DNA from: Prevotella sp. UBA5387
GTDB lineage: Bacteria; Bacteroidota; Bacteroidia; Bacteroidales; Bacteroidaceae
NCBI GenBank assembly: GCA_002407775.1
Contig: DHOP01000090.1
Span: forward strand, 1-42,531
Reading direction: 5' to 3'
Length of the DNA stretch: 42,531 bases
In this document: one piece after another, positions 33,852 to 42,206 of the stretch
Layout of the letters: each line of letters opens with the position of its first letter
Position numbering within the stretch: position 1 is the first letter of the stretch
Notes under the pieces: model-generated
Told to the model about the DNA's origin: nothing
Seen by the model: only the letters and a program-made list of their open reading frames with translations
Database searches by the model: none
Program-made: the position numbers and the translations under genes

Positions 33852-36062
33852 CTAAATTCTCTCTACCTGCTTCACACCCTTAACGCCACGCAGCTTCTTC
33901 ATCAGCTGCTGAAGTTTTGTGGTGTCTTCAAGCTGTACGATCAGATTTCCGGAGAAGAGTCCATCGTTAGAATTGATATTGATGGATCTCATAAGAACAT
34001 TCTCTTCCTTAGCGATGATATTCGTAATGTTAGACACAATGCCAATATCGTCATTGCCAATTATCCGCAATGTGATGGCAAATTGAGTAGAACTCTTTCC
34101 ACTCCAACGCGCCTTCACAATGCGATATCCAAATCGTCGACGCATGTCGGGTGCATTTGGACAGTTCGTTCTATGAATCTTGATGCCTCCACTGACCGTC
34201 ACAAAGCCAAATATCTTGTCGCCATAGATGGGTTTGCAGCATTTCGCCAACTCGTAATCGATGCCTTTTAAGTTCTCATCAATAGTGAGAATGTCATCAG
34301 TCTCTTTGGTCAGAACCTCTGTTGGACTTTCGAAAGCGAAGTTCTCTGCGGAGCGACTCTCGTGATCCTTTGTTGCATTCTGGAGATGATCCTGCATGGA
34401 CAAGTATTGGTCAATGACATCATTGACCTCCAATTTCCCATCTGCCACCTGTTTATAGAAGTCGGAAACTTCCTTAAAGCCTAGCTTCTTAATCAAGTGA
34501 CCCATGGTACTCTCGTCATAGTCGATCTTGCGATTGCGAAATCTACGCTCAAGCATCTCCTTGGCATAGAGTCCATCCTTTACTTGTGTCTCCTTCAGAG
34601 CAAGACGGATTTTCGACTTCGCTTTAGTCGTTTTGACGATGTTTAACCAATCATGCTTTGGTGTTTGACTACTTTGTGTGATGACCTCCACAGTATCTCC
34701 TGAGTGCAATTGATGCCGCATGGACACAGCCTTGCCATTAATCTTTCCACCTATACACGTGTTGCCCACCTTAGAATGGATACGATAGGCAAAGTCAAGT
34801 ATTGTCGCATCTGAAGGAAACTTAAACAAGTCACCTTTAGGAGTAAAGATATACACCTCCTCAGGAGCCAGTGACATCTTAAACTGATCCATGACCTGAA
34901 GGTTGTCTCCAGCCTCAAGTGCGGTCCGAATGTTGACCAACCATTCATCCAACTGTCCACTACTCTTGATCCCTTTGTATCTCCAGTGGGCTGCTAGACC
35001 ATGTTCAGCTATGTCGTCCATACGCTCAGTGCGTATCTGTACCTCTACCCACTTTTTCCCAGGGCCCAATACAGTGATGTGCAAACTTTCGTAACCATTT
35101 GATTTTGGCACTGAGAGCCAATCACGAAGTCGCTTTGGATTGGGTTGGTACATATCCGTCACGATCGAATAGGCCTGCCAACATTGCTGCTTCTCCTTGT
35201 CTTCAGGTGAGTCAATGATAATGCGAATAGCAAACAAATCGTATATTCCCTCAAAGCTGCACTTCTGCTTCTTCATCTTCTGCCAGATGGAATGGATGGA
35301 TTTCGTGCGTCCTTTGATATGGAATTTCAATCCTGCCTGTTCCAAATGCAGCTTCACAGGATTGATGAATTGATCAATATAAGTATCACGTTCACGCTTG
35401 GTCTCGTTTAGCTTATCCTTGATCATGTAATACGCATCGTGCTCCAAATATTTCAGAGAGAGATCCTCCAACTCACTTTTGAGCGTATAAAGGCCAAGTT
35501 TGTGAGCCAGAGGAGCATATAGATAACTTGCTTCCTCTGACACGTCATGCTTTGCCTCCTCATTGGCTGTGTCACGAATCTGTCGCATGATGTTCACACG
35601 ATCGGCAATCATGATGAGTATCACACGCATATCCTCGGCAAAACTCAAAAGCAAATTGCGAAAGTTCTCGCTCTCAATGACAGGGTTCTTCTCGTAGAGT
35701 TTTTGGATTTTCAACAAGCCATGAACGATATGTGTTACATTCTCTCCAAATTTGTTCTTGGTGGTTTCAGCCTCAAAGTCATCCTCAGACATACACCCAT
35801 ATAGCAACGTGGCTACAACACCATCGCGTCGCAGACCTATCTCGTCCACGGCTATCTGTGCCGTCTGGAGGGATGTGAGAATAGGATTCAGTCCAAAAAC
35901 ATCACGATAAACACGTCCTTTGTCTATGGCTTGACGTAGGGAATCCTCTAGCATGGCTTCATCGTCAGGTTGTATCGATGGAGTCAACACTTCCTTGAGG
36001 TGAGCGCGTATGGCACCAACCTCGTCACGTTCCACTTGTGTAAACTCTAAAATTTCTTCCAT
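33852..36062 (-). CDS. RelA/SpoT-family (p)ppGpp synthetase with degenerate HD domain
   Basis: A 736-residue long Rel/Spo enzyme: HD-like domain (about 40-200), synthetase domain (about 240-360, GRTKSIHSIWQKMKK, DLFAIRIII, GYESLHITVLGP, VEVQIRTERMDDIAEHGLAAHW), TGS domain (about 400-460, YIFTPKGDLFKFPSDAT) and a C-terminal ACT domain. The hydrolase signature is broken: the HDvvED motif is YGCMSEDD (about 88-95), and the HP motif before it is missing. It therefore probably makes, but does not degrade, (p)ppGpp and acts as the RelA of the cell. A bifunctional SpoT should be encoded elsewhere. Confidence 0.92.
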   Translation of the reverse strand: MEEILEFTQVERDEVGAIRAHLKEVLTPSIQPDDEAMLEDSLRQAIDKGRVYRDVFGLNPILTSLQTAQIAVDEIGLRRDGVVATLLYGCMSEDDFEAETTKNKFGENVTHIVHGLLKIQKLYEKNPVIESENFRNLLLSFAEDMRVILIMIADRVNIMRQIRDTANEEAKHDVSEEASYLYAPLAHKLGLYTLKSELEDLSLKYLEHDAYYMIKDKLNETKRERDTYIDQFINPVKLHLEQAGLKFHIKGRTKSIHSIWQKMKKQKCSFEGIYDLFAIRIIIDSPEDKEKQQCWQAYSIVTDMYQPNPKRLRDWLSVPKSNGYESLHITVLGPGKKWVEVQIRTERMDDIAEHGLAAHWRYKGIKSSGQLDEWLVNIRTALEAGDNLQVMDQFKMSLAPEEVYIFTPKGDLFKFPSDATILDFAYRIHSKVGNTCIGGKINGKAVSMRHQLHSGDTVEVITQSSQTPKHDWLNIVKTTKAKSKIRLALKETQVKDGLYAKEMLERRFRNRKIDYDESTMGHLIKKLGFKEVSDFYKQVADGKLEVNDVIDQYLSMQDHLQNATKDHESRSAENFAFESPTEVLTKETDDILTIDENLKGIDYELAKCCKPIYGDKIFGFVTVSGGIKIHRTNCPNAPDMRRRFGYRIVKARWSGKSSTQFAITLRIIGNDDIGIVSNITNIIAKEENVLMRSININSNDGLFSGNLIVQLEDTTKLQQLMKKLRGVKGVKQVERI

Positions 36063-36243
36063 CCTCTGTCTACTTTAAATCTGTAAATGGCAAACACCAA
36101 TGCTAGTGGTTGACAGCTATTCTAATATTATCATATCCAAAAGTACATGCCTGAATATCAGAGTTGCTAATTGTTTGTAAGTCGCACAGGTAATCTTAAA
36201 CGGCAAGAGCTGCTCAGATAGTTCATTATTGATCAACAAATGT

Positions 36244-37392
36244 TTAGTCTTCCAAGCATTCGTCCAATGCAGCTTCAATGACTTTCCTATCCATATCATG
36301 CCCTATGAATACAAGCTTTTGCATACGGTCGCCATAGTTCTCGTCCCAATCCTTCTTAGCACTAGGATTGCTCTCGATGAATTCCTTTAATTCTTCGGGT
36401 TTCATCGAGGCGTACCACTGACCCGCATTGCTAATGTTGAACTGACGTCCAGCCTGTTCAAACAGATAACAAGTGTCTATCTCATCGCGGAAATAACACA
36501 TACCTTTGGCTCGGATGACGCTCTTCGGCCACTTGGTAGACACAAACTCGTCAAATTTTCCAAGGTTCATGGCTGGTCGACGGAAATAGACAAATGTCTC
36601 GATGCCATACTCCAAAGCTTCTCCTGACTCCTCATTTTCCAATTCACAAGACTCCTCCTCCATTGCCTCAATCCATCGAGCGGAGGTGGCCACCTCTTCA
36701 AAGTCAAAGCTGTGGGTGTTTAGTATCTCATTGAGGTCTATTTTCCCATAATCACATTCCAAAATCTTAGCCTGTGGCTGAATTTCCTTGATGACACCCT
36801 TGAGATGTAAAAGCTCGTCTGCACTAATCTCCGACACCTTGTTCAAGATAATGATGTTACAGAATTCAATCTGTTGAATGACTAGGCTTGCCAAGTCTTC
36901 TTCGTCGATTCCATCTTTCTTGAGGTCCTCGCCAAGTCCAAACTCATCACGCATGCGCAACGCATCGACTATCGTAACAATGGAATCGAGCTTGGCAATG
37001 CCGTTTTTCATCATACTCTCGGGCATCAGCTCGGGATATGTACTCAATGTCTGCGCGATAGGGGCAGGTTCACAAATACCGCTAGCCTCTATGACAATAT
37101 AGTCAAACCGCTGCATATTGATAATATCATTGACCTGTTTCACAAGATCCATCTTCAACGTACAGCAGATACATCCATTTTGGAGCGCAACGAGACTGTC
37201 GTCCTCCTGACCCACTATTCCGCCCTGTTGTATTAAGCCGGCGTCAATATTCACTTCGCCAATGTCATTGACAATTACGGCAAACTTCAATCCTTTCTCG
37301 TTGGCAAGAATTCTATTCAACAATGTAGTCTTGCCACTTCCTAAGTATCCAGTAAGCAGCAGTACCGGTGTTTCCTTTATATTGATATTCAT
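36244..37392 (-). CDS. CobW/ZNG-type GTPase (metal chaperone family)
   Basis: A 382-residue G3E GTPase. The P-loop GYLGSGKTT is at 15-23; the CxCC metal-binding motif (CICC, 74-77) is present, as is the guanine-recognition ILNKVSE. A C-terminal CobW_C domain (from about 265) follows. Homologues deliver metals such as zinc; the absence of cobalamin genes nearby and the operator-like palindrome upstream fit a zinc-stress role, but metal and target cannot be read from sequence. It ends in an acidic tail (LDECLED). Confidence 0.88.
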   Translation of the reverse strand: MNINIKETPVLLLTGYLGSGKTTLLNRILANEKGLKFAVIVNDIGEVNIDAGLIQQGGIVGQEDDSLVALQNGCICCTLKMDLVKQVNDIINMQRFDYIVIEASGICEPAPIAQTLSTYPELMPESMMKNGIAKLDSIVTIVDALRMRDEFGLGEDLKKDGIDEEDLASLVIQQIEFCNIIILNKVSEISADELLHLKGVIKEIQPQAKILECDYGKIDLNEILNTHSFDFEEVATSARWIEAMEEESCELENEESGEALEYGIETFVYFRRPAMNLGKFDEFVSTKWPKSVIRAKGMCYFRDEIDTCYLFEQAGRQFNISNAGQWYASMKPEELKEFIESNPSAKKDWDENYGDRMQKLVFIGHDMDRKVIEAALDECLED

Positions 37393-37412
37393 CTTTGTTT
37401 ATATTTTAGTTC

Positions 37413-37431
37413 TATCGAGATTATCCCGATA
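37413..37431. promoter_or_regulatory. Operator-like 19-bp palindrome upstream of the CobW-type gene
   Basis: TATCGAGAT (37413-37421), T, ATCCCGATA (37423-37431): 8 of 9 arm positions are complementary. It lies between a -7-like TAATTTTG on the - strand (37436-37443) and the start codon, that is, over the expected transcription start, where a repressor would block. A Zur- or Fur-like regulator would be plausible. Confidence 0.45.
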
Positions 37432-37673
37432 TGTGCAAAATTACAAATTTAATGCCAAATCATGCCTCGTCAACAATTAAATATATTTCTTTTAGATTTT
37501 GTTATGCATGAAGCTATTTAAGTAATAGTGATTCGTCAAATACATATGATATGTCATTGCTGTCTGAGACCCTCTATTCAGCATAACATTTTGTTTGTCC
37601 TTGAAGAGCCAGGATATATTCAATTATTACCATGTGTTCTATGATTATAATTCATGTGAAATCTTCTTGACAT

Positions 37674-37783
37674 ACGATAGCTATCCTTTGGCACTGCGAT
37701 TAGTATCCTTTGGCATTGCGATTGATATCGAATAGCAGCGCGAAAAGGCACTAAACGTGGTGCTATTCGATATCAAACGCAAA
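37674..37783 (+). repeat. Array C: five 22-nt palindromic repeat units
   Basis: Units start at 37674, 37696, 37718, 37740 and 37762, each exactly 22 nt and built like arrays A and B. The third and fifth units pair over a near-perfect 20-bp inverted repeat: the 16-base core TTGATATCGAATAGCA (37722-37737) is exactly complementary to TGCTATTCGATATCAA (37761-37776), with the fourth unit as loop. A lone CTAATCGC arm recurs out of phase at 37825-37832. Function unknown. Confidence 0.82.
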
Positions 37784-38000
37784 ACTACTTCATTTCAACC
37801 AAAAATTGAATGATGTTTGATATACTAATCGCAATATTTCTTCTTCATTTCGACTTCTCATTTTGCACCCAATTCAATATGATTTATGAATTAAGCAAAA
37901 AATAATATTTACACATAATTTGTTTTAACATAAGAAAATGTAATTATAATTTTTAACTTTTAGTTCTATTGATTATTTGCAGTAATATGGTCATAAAAAA

Positions 38001-38169
38001 GGTCACCCTGGCATTACTAGAATGGCAGAGTGACTATGGTGTTAAATACAACTTTATACTAAGAAGATCAATTGGATTTCCTATCATATCTTGAACAGAT
38101 ATTAAACTGAAATCCATTTAATACTAAATTAAGCCAGAATTGGTCGTTTAGTATTATGCTATAATACTA
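38001..38169. ncRNA. Candidate structured non-coding element
   Basis: Three structures follow each other with no gene: GTCACCCTGGCATT (38002-38015) with AATGGCAGAGTGAC (38021-38034), two mismatches; TGGATTTC (38073-38080) with GAAATCCA (38109-38116), enclosing ATATCT/AGATAT; then AATACTAAA (38120-38128) with TTTAGTATT (38147-38155). The last competes with TAGTATTAT (38149-38157) pairing ATAATACTA (38161-38169). Strand is unclear; on the - strand it lies just past the HU stop (38193), so part may be the HU transcript's 3' end. Not a known RNA family to me. Confidence 0.35.
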
Positions 38170-38192
38170 TTGCAAGGGTATTTCTTTGTTGT

Positions 38193-38477
38193 TTAAACGT
38201 GCTTCCTTGAGTAAATCGAAAGATTATCCGATGCTTTAAATACTACCTTGTTACGCGCTTCGATGGTCATCTTTTCACCATTGGCAGGATTAGTACCTTG
38301 TCTTTCGGGCACGTGCTTTACAAAAAAGTGACCGAAATCCACAATGGCAATCTCACCATCACCTTCAGCTAGGTTGTCCGCCATGACTCCAAGAACTGTG
38401 TTTATACATTTTGCGGCATCAACTTTGGTCATGTTTGCCCTTTCGGCAACAGCGTCAATAAGTTGTGTTCTGTTCAT
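38193..38477 (-). CDS. HU-family DNA-binding protein
   Basis: A 94-residue histone-like protein with the usual HU layout: MNRTQLIDAVAERANMTKVDA helix, VDFGHFFVKHVPER and the beta-arm with its Pro tip (GTNPANGEKMTIEA), the DNA-intercalating feature. It binds and bends DNA in the nucleoid. It is a separate unit with its own promoter and closer to canonical HU than the gene at 27365. Confidence 0.92.
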   Translation of the reverse strand: MNRTQLIDAVAERANMTKVDAAKCINTVLGVMADNLAEGDGEIAIVDFGHFFVKHVPERQGTNPANGEKMTIEARNKVVFKASDNLSIYSRKHV

Positions 38478-38837
38478 CTTAATAATAGATTGTTTAAAAA
38501 TTTTGTGTTGATGTTATACTTCAAAAGAGTAAGTCTTGCAAAGTTAATGATTTTATCGAAATATTCAAATTGGGATTCAAGAAATATGCATAGTTTTTTA
38601 GAATCAACAACTCTTATCCATTGATTTTTATCCAAAAACACTTCTATTGAATAATCACCCAAGTTATATGAGGACGTGCCCATAAGTCCAACTGTTAGTG
38701 GCATGGTAAGTTCATCTTACACACCAATATTATTTCAAGTTAATTTATGAAAAAAACACCTATCTGTTGACTAATGTATTGATATTTTATTTAATTTTAG
38801 CACCATATTATTTAACTAACCTTTAAAGGCAAAAACT
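38478..38837. other. Divergent intergenic region HU / ald
   Basis: About 360 bases. It contains the HU promoter on the - strand. Toward ald there is a weak candidate, TTG (38767-38769) and TAATTTTA (38792-38799), with 22-base spacing. A 76-codon frame on the - strand overlaps the HU promoter and start and is not convincing. Confidence 0.55.
38539..38569 (-). promoter_or_regulatory. Promoter of the HU gene
   Basis: On the - strand, TTTG (38569-38566), a 19-base spacer, TAACTTTG (38546-38539): exact Bacteroidetes promoter. Transcription start expected near 38532, leaving a leader of about 55 bases. Confidence 0.7.
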
Positions 38838-39944
38838 ATGAAAATTGGTATTCCAAAAGAAATCAAGCAGGGCGAAAATCGTGTAGGAATGACGCCTGCT
38901 GGTGTAGACGAACTTATTAAACACGGCCACCAGGTCTATGTGCAACATACTGCTGGCGAGGGCAGCGAATTTCCTGATACTAACTATGCTCAAGTGGGCG
39001 CCACCATTCTACCAACCATCGAGGATGTCTATGCGACAGCCGACATGATCATTAAAGTGAAAGAGCCCATTGAAAAGGAATATCCTTTGGTTCGGCGTGG
39101 GCAATTAATTTTCACTTACTTCCATTTTGCCAGCGACCGCGAACTGACCGAAGCCATGATCAGAAGTGGTGCCGTTTGCCTAGCATATGAGACGGTTCAG
39201 AAGGCTGATCGTAGCTTACCTCTGCTTATTCCAATGAGCGAAGTAGCTGGACGTATGGCAACCATCAACGGGGCTTACTATCTACAAAAGACCAAAGGTG
39301 GCAAGGGTAAGCTTATAGGCGGTGTTCCCGGTGTAAAACCTGCAAAGGTGTTAGTGCTTGGCGGAGGAACCGTGGGTGAGGCAGCTGCACAGTTGGCTGC
39401 TGGAATGGGTGCCGATGTAATCATCACCGACATCTCGTTGCCACGCTTGAGGCAATTAACAATTGAACTACCACACAATGTGAACACTCTCTATTCAAGT
39501 GAGCACAACATCCGTGAGGAACTCCCTACCACGGATATCGTTATCGGTTCTGTGTTGATTCCTGGGGCCAAAGCACCCAACATCATCACACGTGACATGC
39601 TTCATCTTATGCAACCTGGAACAGTATTGGTTGACGTTGCAATTGATCAGGGCGGATGCTTTGAAACCTCCCACCCCACAACCCATGAACATCCAGTTTA
39701 CAATGTCGAAGGAATCGTTCACTATTGTGTGGCTAACATTCCAGGCGCTGTGCCCAACACTTCTACTACAGCCCTAAACAATGCCACACTAAGCTATGCA
39801 GTTGCCTTGGCGGACAAGGGTTGGCAAAAAGCATGCAAAGACGATGCAGCCCTCCGCAAGGGTCTGAACATAGTGGGTGGCAAGATTGTATTCGAAGCTG
39901 TTGCTGAGGCATGGGACATGCCTTACGAACCTATCGAGTTGTAA
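38838..39944 (+). CDS. ald: Alanine dehydrogenase
   Basis: NAD-dependent enzyme interconverting L-alanine and pyruvate plus ammonia, 368 residues. Substrate residues are visible: K75 in IKVKEP and H96 in TYFHFASD; the NAD loop is LVLGGGTVGEAAAQLAAG, and VDVAIDQGGCFETSHPTTH is the catalytic Asp region. The start MKIGIPKEIKQGENRVGMTP is typical. Single-gene unit with a terminator after it. Confidence 0.97.
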   Translation: MKIGIPKEIKQGENRVGMTPAGVDELIKHGHQVYVQHTAGEGSEFPDTNYAQVGATILPTIEDVYATADMIIKVKEPIEKEYPLVRRGQLIFTYFHFASDRELTEAMIRSGAVCLAYETVQKADRSLPLLIPMSEVAGRMATINGAYYLQKTKGGKGKLIGGVPGVKPAKVLVLGGGTVGEAAAQLAAGMGADVIITDISLPRLRQLTIELPHNVNTLYSSEHNIREELPTTDIVIGSVLIPGAKAPNIITRDMLHLMQPGTVLVDVAIDQGGCFETSHPTTHEHPVYNVEGIVHYCVANIPGAVPNTSTTALNNATLSYAVALADKGWQKACKDDAALRKGLNIVGGKIVFEAVAEAWDMPYEPIEL

Positions 39945-39990
39945 GTTCTCCTTGCTTCATACTCCGCTCACCCATAGAGTGGAATCTCAA

Positions 39991-40028
39991 AGCGTCTTGG
40001 ACAAAATAATCCAAGGCGCTTTTTGTTT
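39991..40028 (+). terminator. Terminator of ald
   Basis: AGCGTCTTGGA (39991-40001) pairs with TCCAAGGCGCT (40010-40020) with one G-U pair, followed by TTTTGTTTT. Confidence 0.85.
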
Positions 40029-40059
40029 TACAAAGATAACTATTAGTCAACACACAAGA

Positions 40060-40094
40060 AAGCCCGAAAGTTAATCTTTAAACTTTCAGGGCTT
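40060..40094 (-). terminator. Terminator of the - strand secreted-protein operon
   Basis: AAGCCCGAAAGTT (40060-40072), 8-base loop, AACTTTCAGGGCTT (40081-40094): 13-bp stem with one bulged base. On the - strand it is followed by TCTTGTGTT and lies 50 bases past the small protein's stop. Confidence 0.7.
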
Positions 40095-40143
40095 GCATAA
40101 TAATACGTCCTCAGGATGAGAACGTTATGGGATTAGAATTTAA

Positions 40144-40320
40144 TTACTCATCGTCCCAAATACTCATAGTTTCTATTGGCTCCCAAGTTGGTTCAGCCTC
40201 CACTGCGTTTTCCTTACCAAGTTGAGATGAAGAACTCATAGTATTACTAGTTGTCAACATTAGGTAATCATCTTCCTTAAAGGTAGAAACCCCGATATTT
40301 GGTTTAATATATTGCTTCAT
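40144..40320 (-). CDS. 58-residue protein of unknown function
   Basis: An open frame of 58 codons starting MKQYIKPNIGVSTFKEDDYL and ending TMSIWDDE, acidic and Ser/Thr-rich in the middle, without a signal peptide. It begins 32 bases after the stop of the large secreted protein and is followed by a terminator, so it is the last gene of that transcript. Short proteins that begin M-K-x-Y-I-x-P and end in an acidic W-D-D-E tail are, as I recall, common in Prevotella and Bacteroides and uncharacterised. Coding status rests on this resemblance and position. Confidence 0.6.
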   Translation of the reverse strand: MKQYIKPNIGVSTFKEDDYLMLTTSNTMSSSSQLGKENAVEAEPTWEPIETMSIWDDE

Positions 40321-40352
40321 TGTCTTAATTTTTATTTGATTATTGTTTTTGT

Positions 40353-42206
40353 TTACTTATTGATATATTTCTTACCATCCTTAATAACCACACCTTGGTA
40401 ATTGTCATTTACACGCTGTCCTGCTAGGTTATATGTTGGAGCATTGTCAGATACAGCAGCTTGAACACCGTCAACACCTGTAGCTGTGCCATCAAAAAGG
40501 TAGAAACGTTTAGCAGATGCCGTAGTAGGAATTTCGAGATAAGCCTTGTGAGCACCATTGTTCAATGTAAGTCCATTAGCTGAATCCCAATAGAAGCCAG
40601 CAGAAATTGCATCTCCAGCATCATTAAGAGAAAGTTTGTAAATATGATTTCCAGTACCTGCGGTGATTGCAGTAATAGCATCTGTTCCTTTCAACATAGA
40701 GTTAGCATCAGCAGTTGCCGATGAAAAAGGAACCACATTGAAAGCATAGCTTGCTACAGGAGCCTCAACAACAACAGCCTCTCCAGCTGGAATCACATCG
40801 CCTGCAGCATGATTGACACTCTCTGTCAGCACCGATCCAACCATTTTATATGTCGTCACAGAGGTAACTCCAACAGGAACGGTGAATGCACGATCGCTAT
40901 AATACATTGTGGCATAGCCTGCATTAGATACCGAAAGCATTTGCTCAATAGATATAGGGTATATCTCATAGGTAGTCGAATATAGAATCAATATACCCAT
41001 TACGTTGTTATCTGTACTGGCTTTAGTTATTGTCCCAACTAAATTATTTTTAAGACCATCATAAAGCAATATGCTATCACTTCCTTGATTAGCCATAAGA
41101 TTTGCAGTATTTCCATCCAAAGACACACCACTCAATTTAACTAAGTCGCAAACATAGGTATTATTACTGTTCAATGCATCTGCAACAGAAATGCTAACAG
41201 GCTGTGGAGAGGTACCCGCTTGTTTAGTAATTTTATCACCATTAGTAAGGCCGGTTATTAAATTCATCTGTGGCAGATTGTTATATGGTGAATAAGATCC
41301 GACAACCGAACCAGTCAGCAAGTCCCCTGTGGTAAGTCCAAGTTTCAGATTATAGAAACAGATAGCGCCAGAATTGTCCCTTACATAAACTCTTGTATTA
41401 GTAGCGTCAGCATTTAAAACCTGGGCATTTGTCAATGTCAGGTTAGCAATTGTATTCGGTGACAATGCTTTGAAAGCAGCTATATTATCGACCGTAGGAA
41501 CTTGCGAGAAATCTTTTGAAGCTACCAAACTGGCATTACCATTTATGTAAGCTATAGCCTTAATAGTAGAAGTGGTATTTATGGAGAACGGGGCTGTGTA
41601 TTGAGTTGATGTATTGGTTGGCTCAGAGCCATCTGTAGTATAATAGACGGAAGTTCCGTCTGCGGCAGAAAGTGTCACATTTGTAGATTCCAGAAAAGGG
41701 GTCGTGCCTGTAATAGTGGGAGGAGCAACATCATTTAAATCAGATACAACTGTTGTAACGACCATTTTTTGTAGGCGCCAATTACCCGTTGTGGCGTTAA
41801 CATAAGATAGCGATATTGAACTTGCCGACCCTGTCCATGTATAACTGGGCACAGCAAAAGTTCCACCATCAACACTATATGTTGTAGCAGTTGGATACAC
41901 AGAACCAGATCCGAAAGTAAACACAATTTTAGTGATATTACCTGAATTTGTAGAGACAACAATACCATTATTAGAATGGATTCTCACAGCAGTACCTAAA
42001 GTATAATATGCACATTTATTACCATTACCATAAGTGTTACCATTCACGTAAGTTACAGTAATCGGATTTACTGTTGTACTAGTTAGCACTTGAGCATTTG
42101 TATAACCCAGTGCAGAAAAGTCTATTGTTGTTTCAGTCTGTGCAAATGCAAAAACATTGCAGAGACCCAGCACCACAATAAATAATAAGCGTCGAATTTT
42201 TTTCAT
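40353..42206 (-). CDS. Secreted multidomain protein (chitobiase-like and OB-fold-like domains)
   Basis: A 617-residue exported protein with signal peptide (ends VFAFAQ). After an N-terminal beta-rich domain (about 25-150) comes a chitobiase/beta-hexosaminidase C-terminal-like module (about 160-225, with GTSVYYTTDGSEPTN), then an OB-fold-like domain (about 235-385, KALSPNTIANLTLTNAQVLN and RVYVRDNSGAICFYN), a Gly/Ala-rich beta region (about 415-575), and the tail YNLAGQRVNDNYQGVVIKDG ending KKYINK. That tail is widespread on Prevotella surface proteins and probably serves secretion or anchoring. No catalytic domain is visible, so a binding or adhesion role is more likely than an enzyme. Confidence 0.8.
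   Translation of the reverse strand: MKKIRRLLFIVVLGLCNVFAFAQTETTIDFSALGYTNAQVLTSTTVNPITVTYVNGNTYGNGNKCAYYTLGTAVRIHSNNGIVVSTNSGNITKIVFTFGSGSVYPTATTYSVDGGTFAVPSYTWTGSASSISLSYVNATTGNWRLQKMVVTTVVSDLNDVAPPTITGTTPFLESTNVTLSAADGTSVYYTTDGSEPTNTSTQYTAPFSINTTSTIKAIAYINGNASLVASKDFSQVPTVDNIAAFKALSPNTIANLTLTNAQVLNADATNTRVYVRDNSGAICFYNLKLGLTTGDLLTGSVVGSYSPYNNLPQMNLITGLTNGDKITKQAGTSPQPVSISVADALNSNNTYVCDLVKLSGVSLDGNTANLMANQGSDSILLYDGLKNNLVGTITKASTDNNVMGILILYSTTYEIYPISIEQMLSVSNAGYATMYYSDRAFTVPVGVTSVTTYKMVGSVLTESVNHAAGDVIPAGEAVVVEAPVASYAFNVVPFSSATADANSMLKGTDAITAITAGTGNHIYKLSLNDAGDAISAGFYWDSANGLTLNNGAHKAYLEIPTTASAKRFYLFDGTATGVDGVQAAVSDNAPTYNLAGQRVNDNYQGVVIKDGKKYINK

Larger units (their letters stand above)
37393..38192. 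other. Gene-free region between the CobW-type gene and HU
   Basis: About 800 bases without a credible gene, the longest such stretch in the window. It holds the promoter/operator of the CobW-type gene (37413-37451), repeat array C (37674-37783) with an isolated further unit near 37814-37835, and a run of hairpins (38001-38169). The rest is AT-rich. Confidence 0.7.

Noticed and set aside
33729..34271. 180-codon open frame on the + strand
   Set aside because: Mostly antisense to the well-supported rel gene; its product shows no recognisable family features.
38001..38169. tRNA or known structural RNA
   Set aside because: No cloverleaf, anticodon arm or CCA-like end, and no resemblance to tmRNA, RNase P or 6S RNA that I can see.
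38474..38704. 76-codon open frame on the - strand upstream of HU
   Set aside because: It runs over the consensus HU promoter and its leader, overlaps the HU start, and has no recognisable features.
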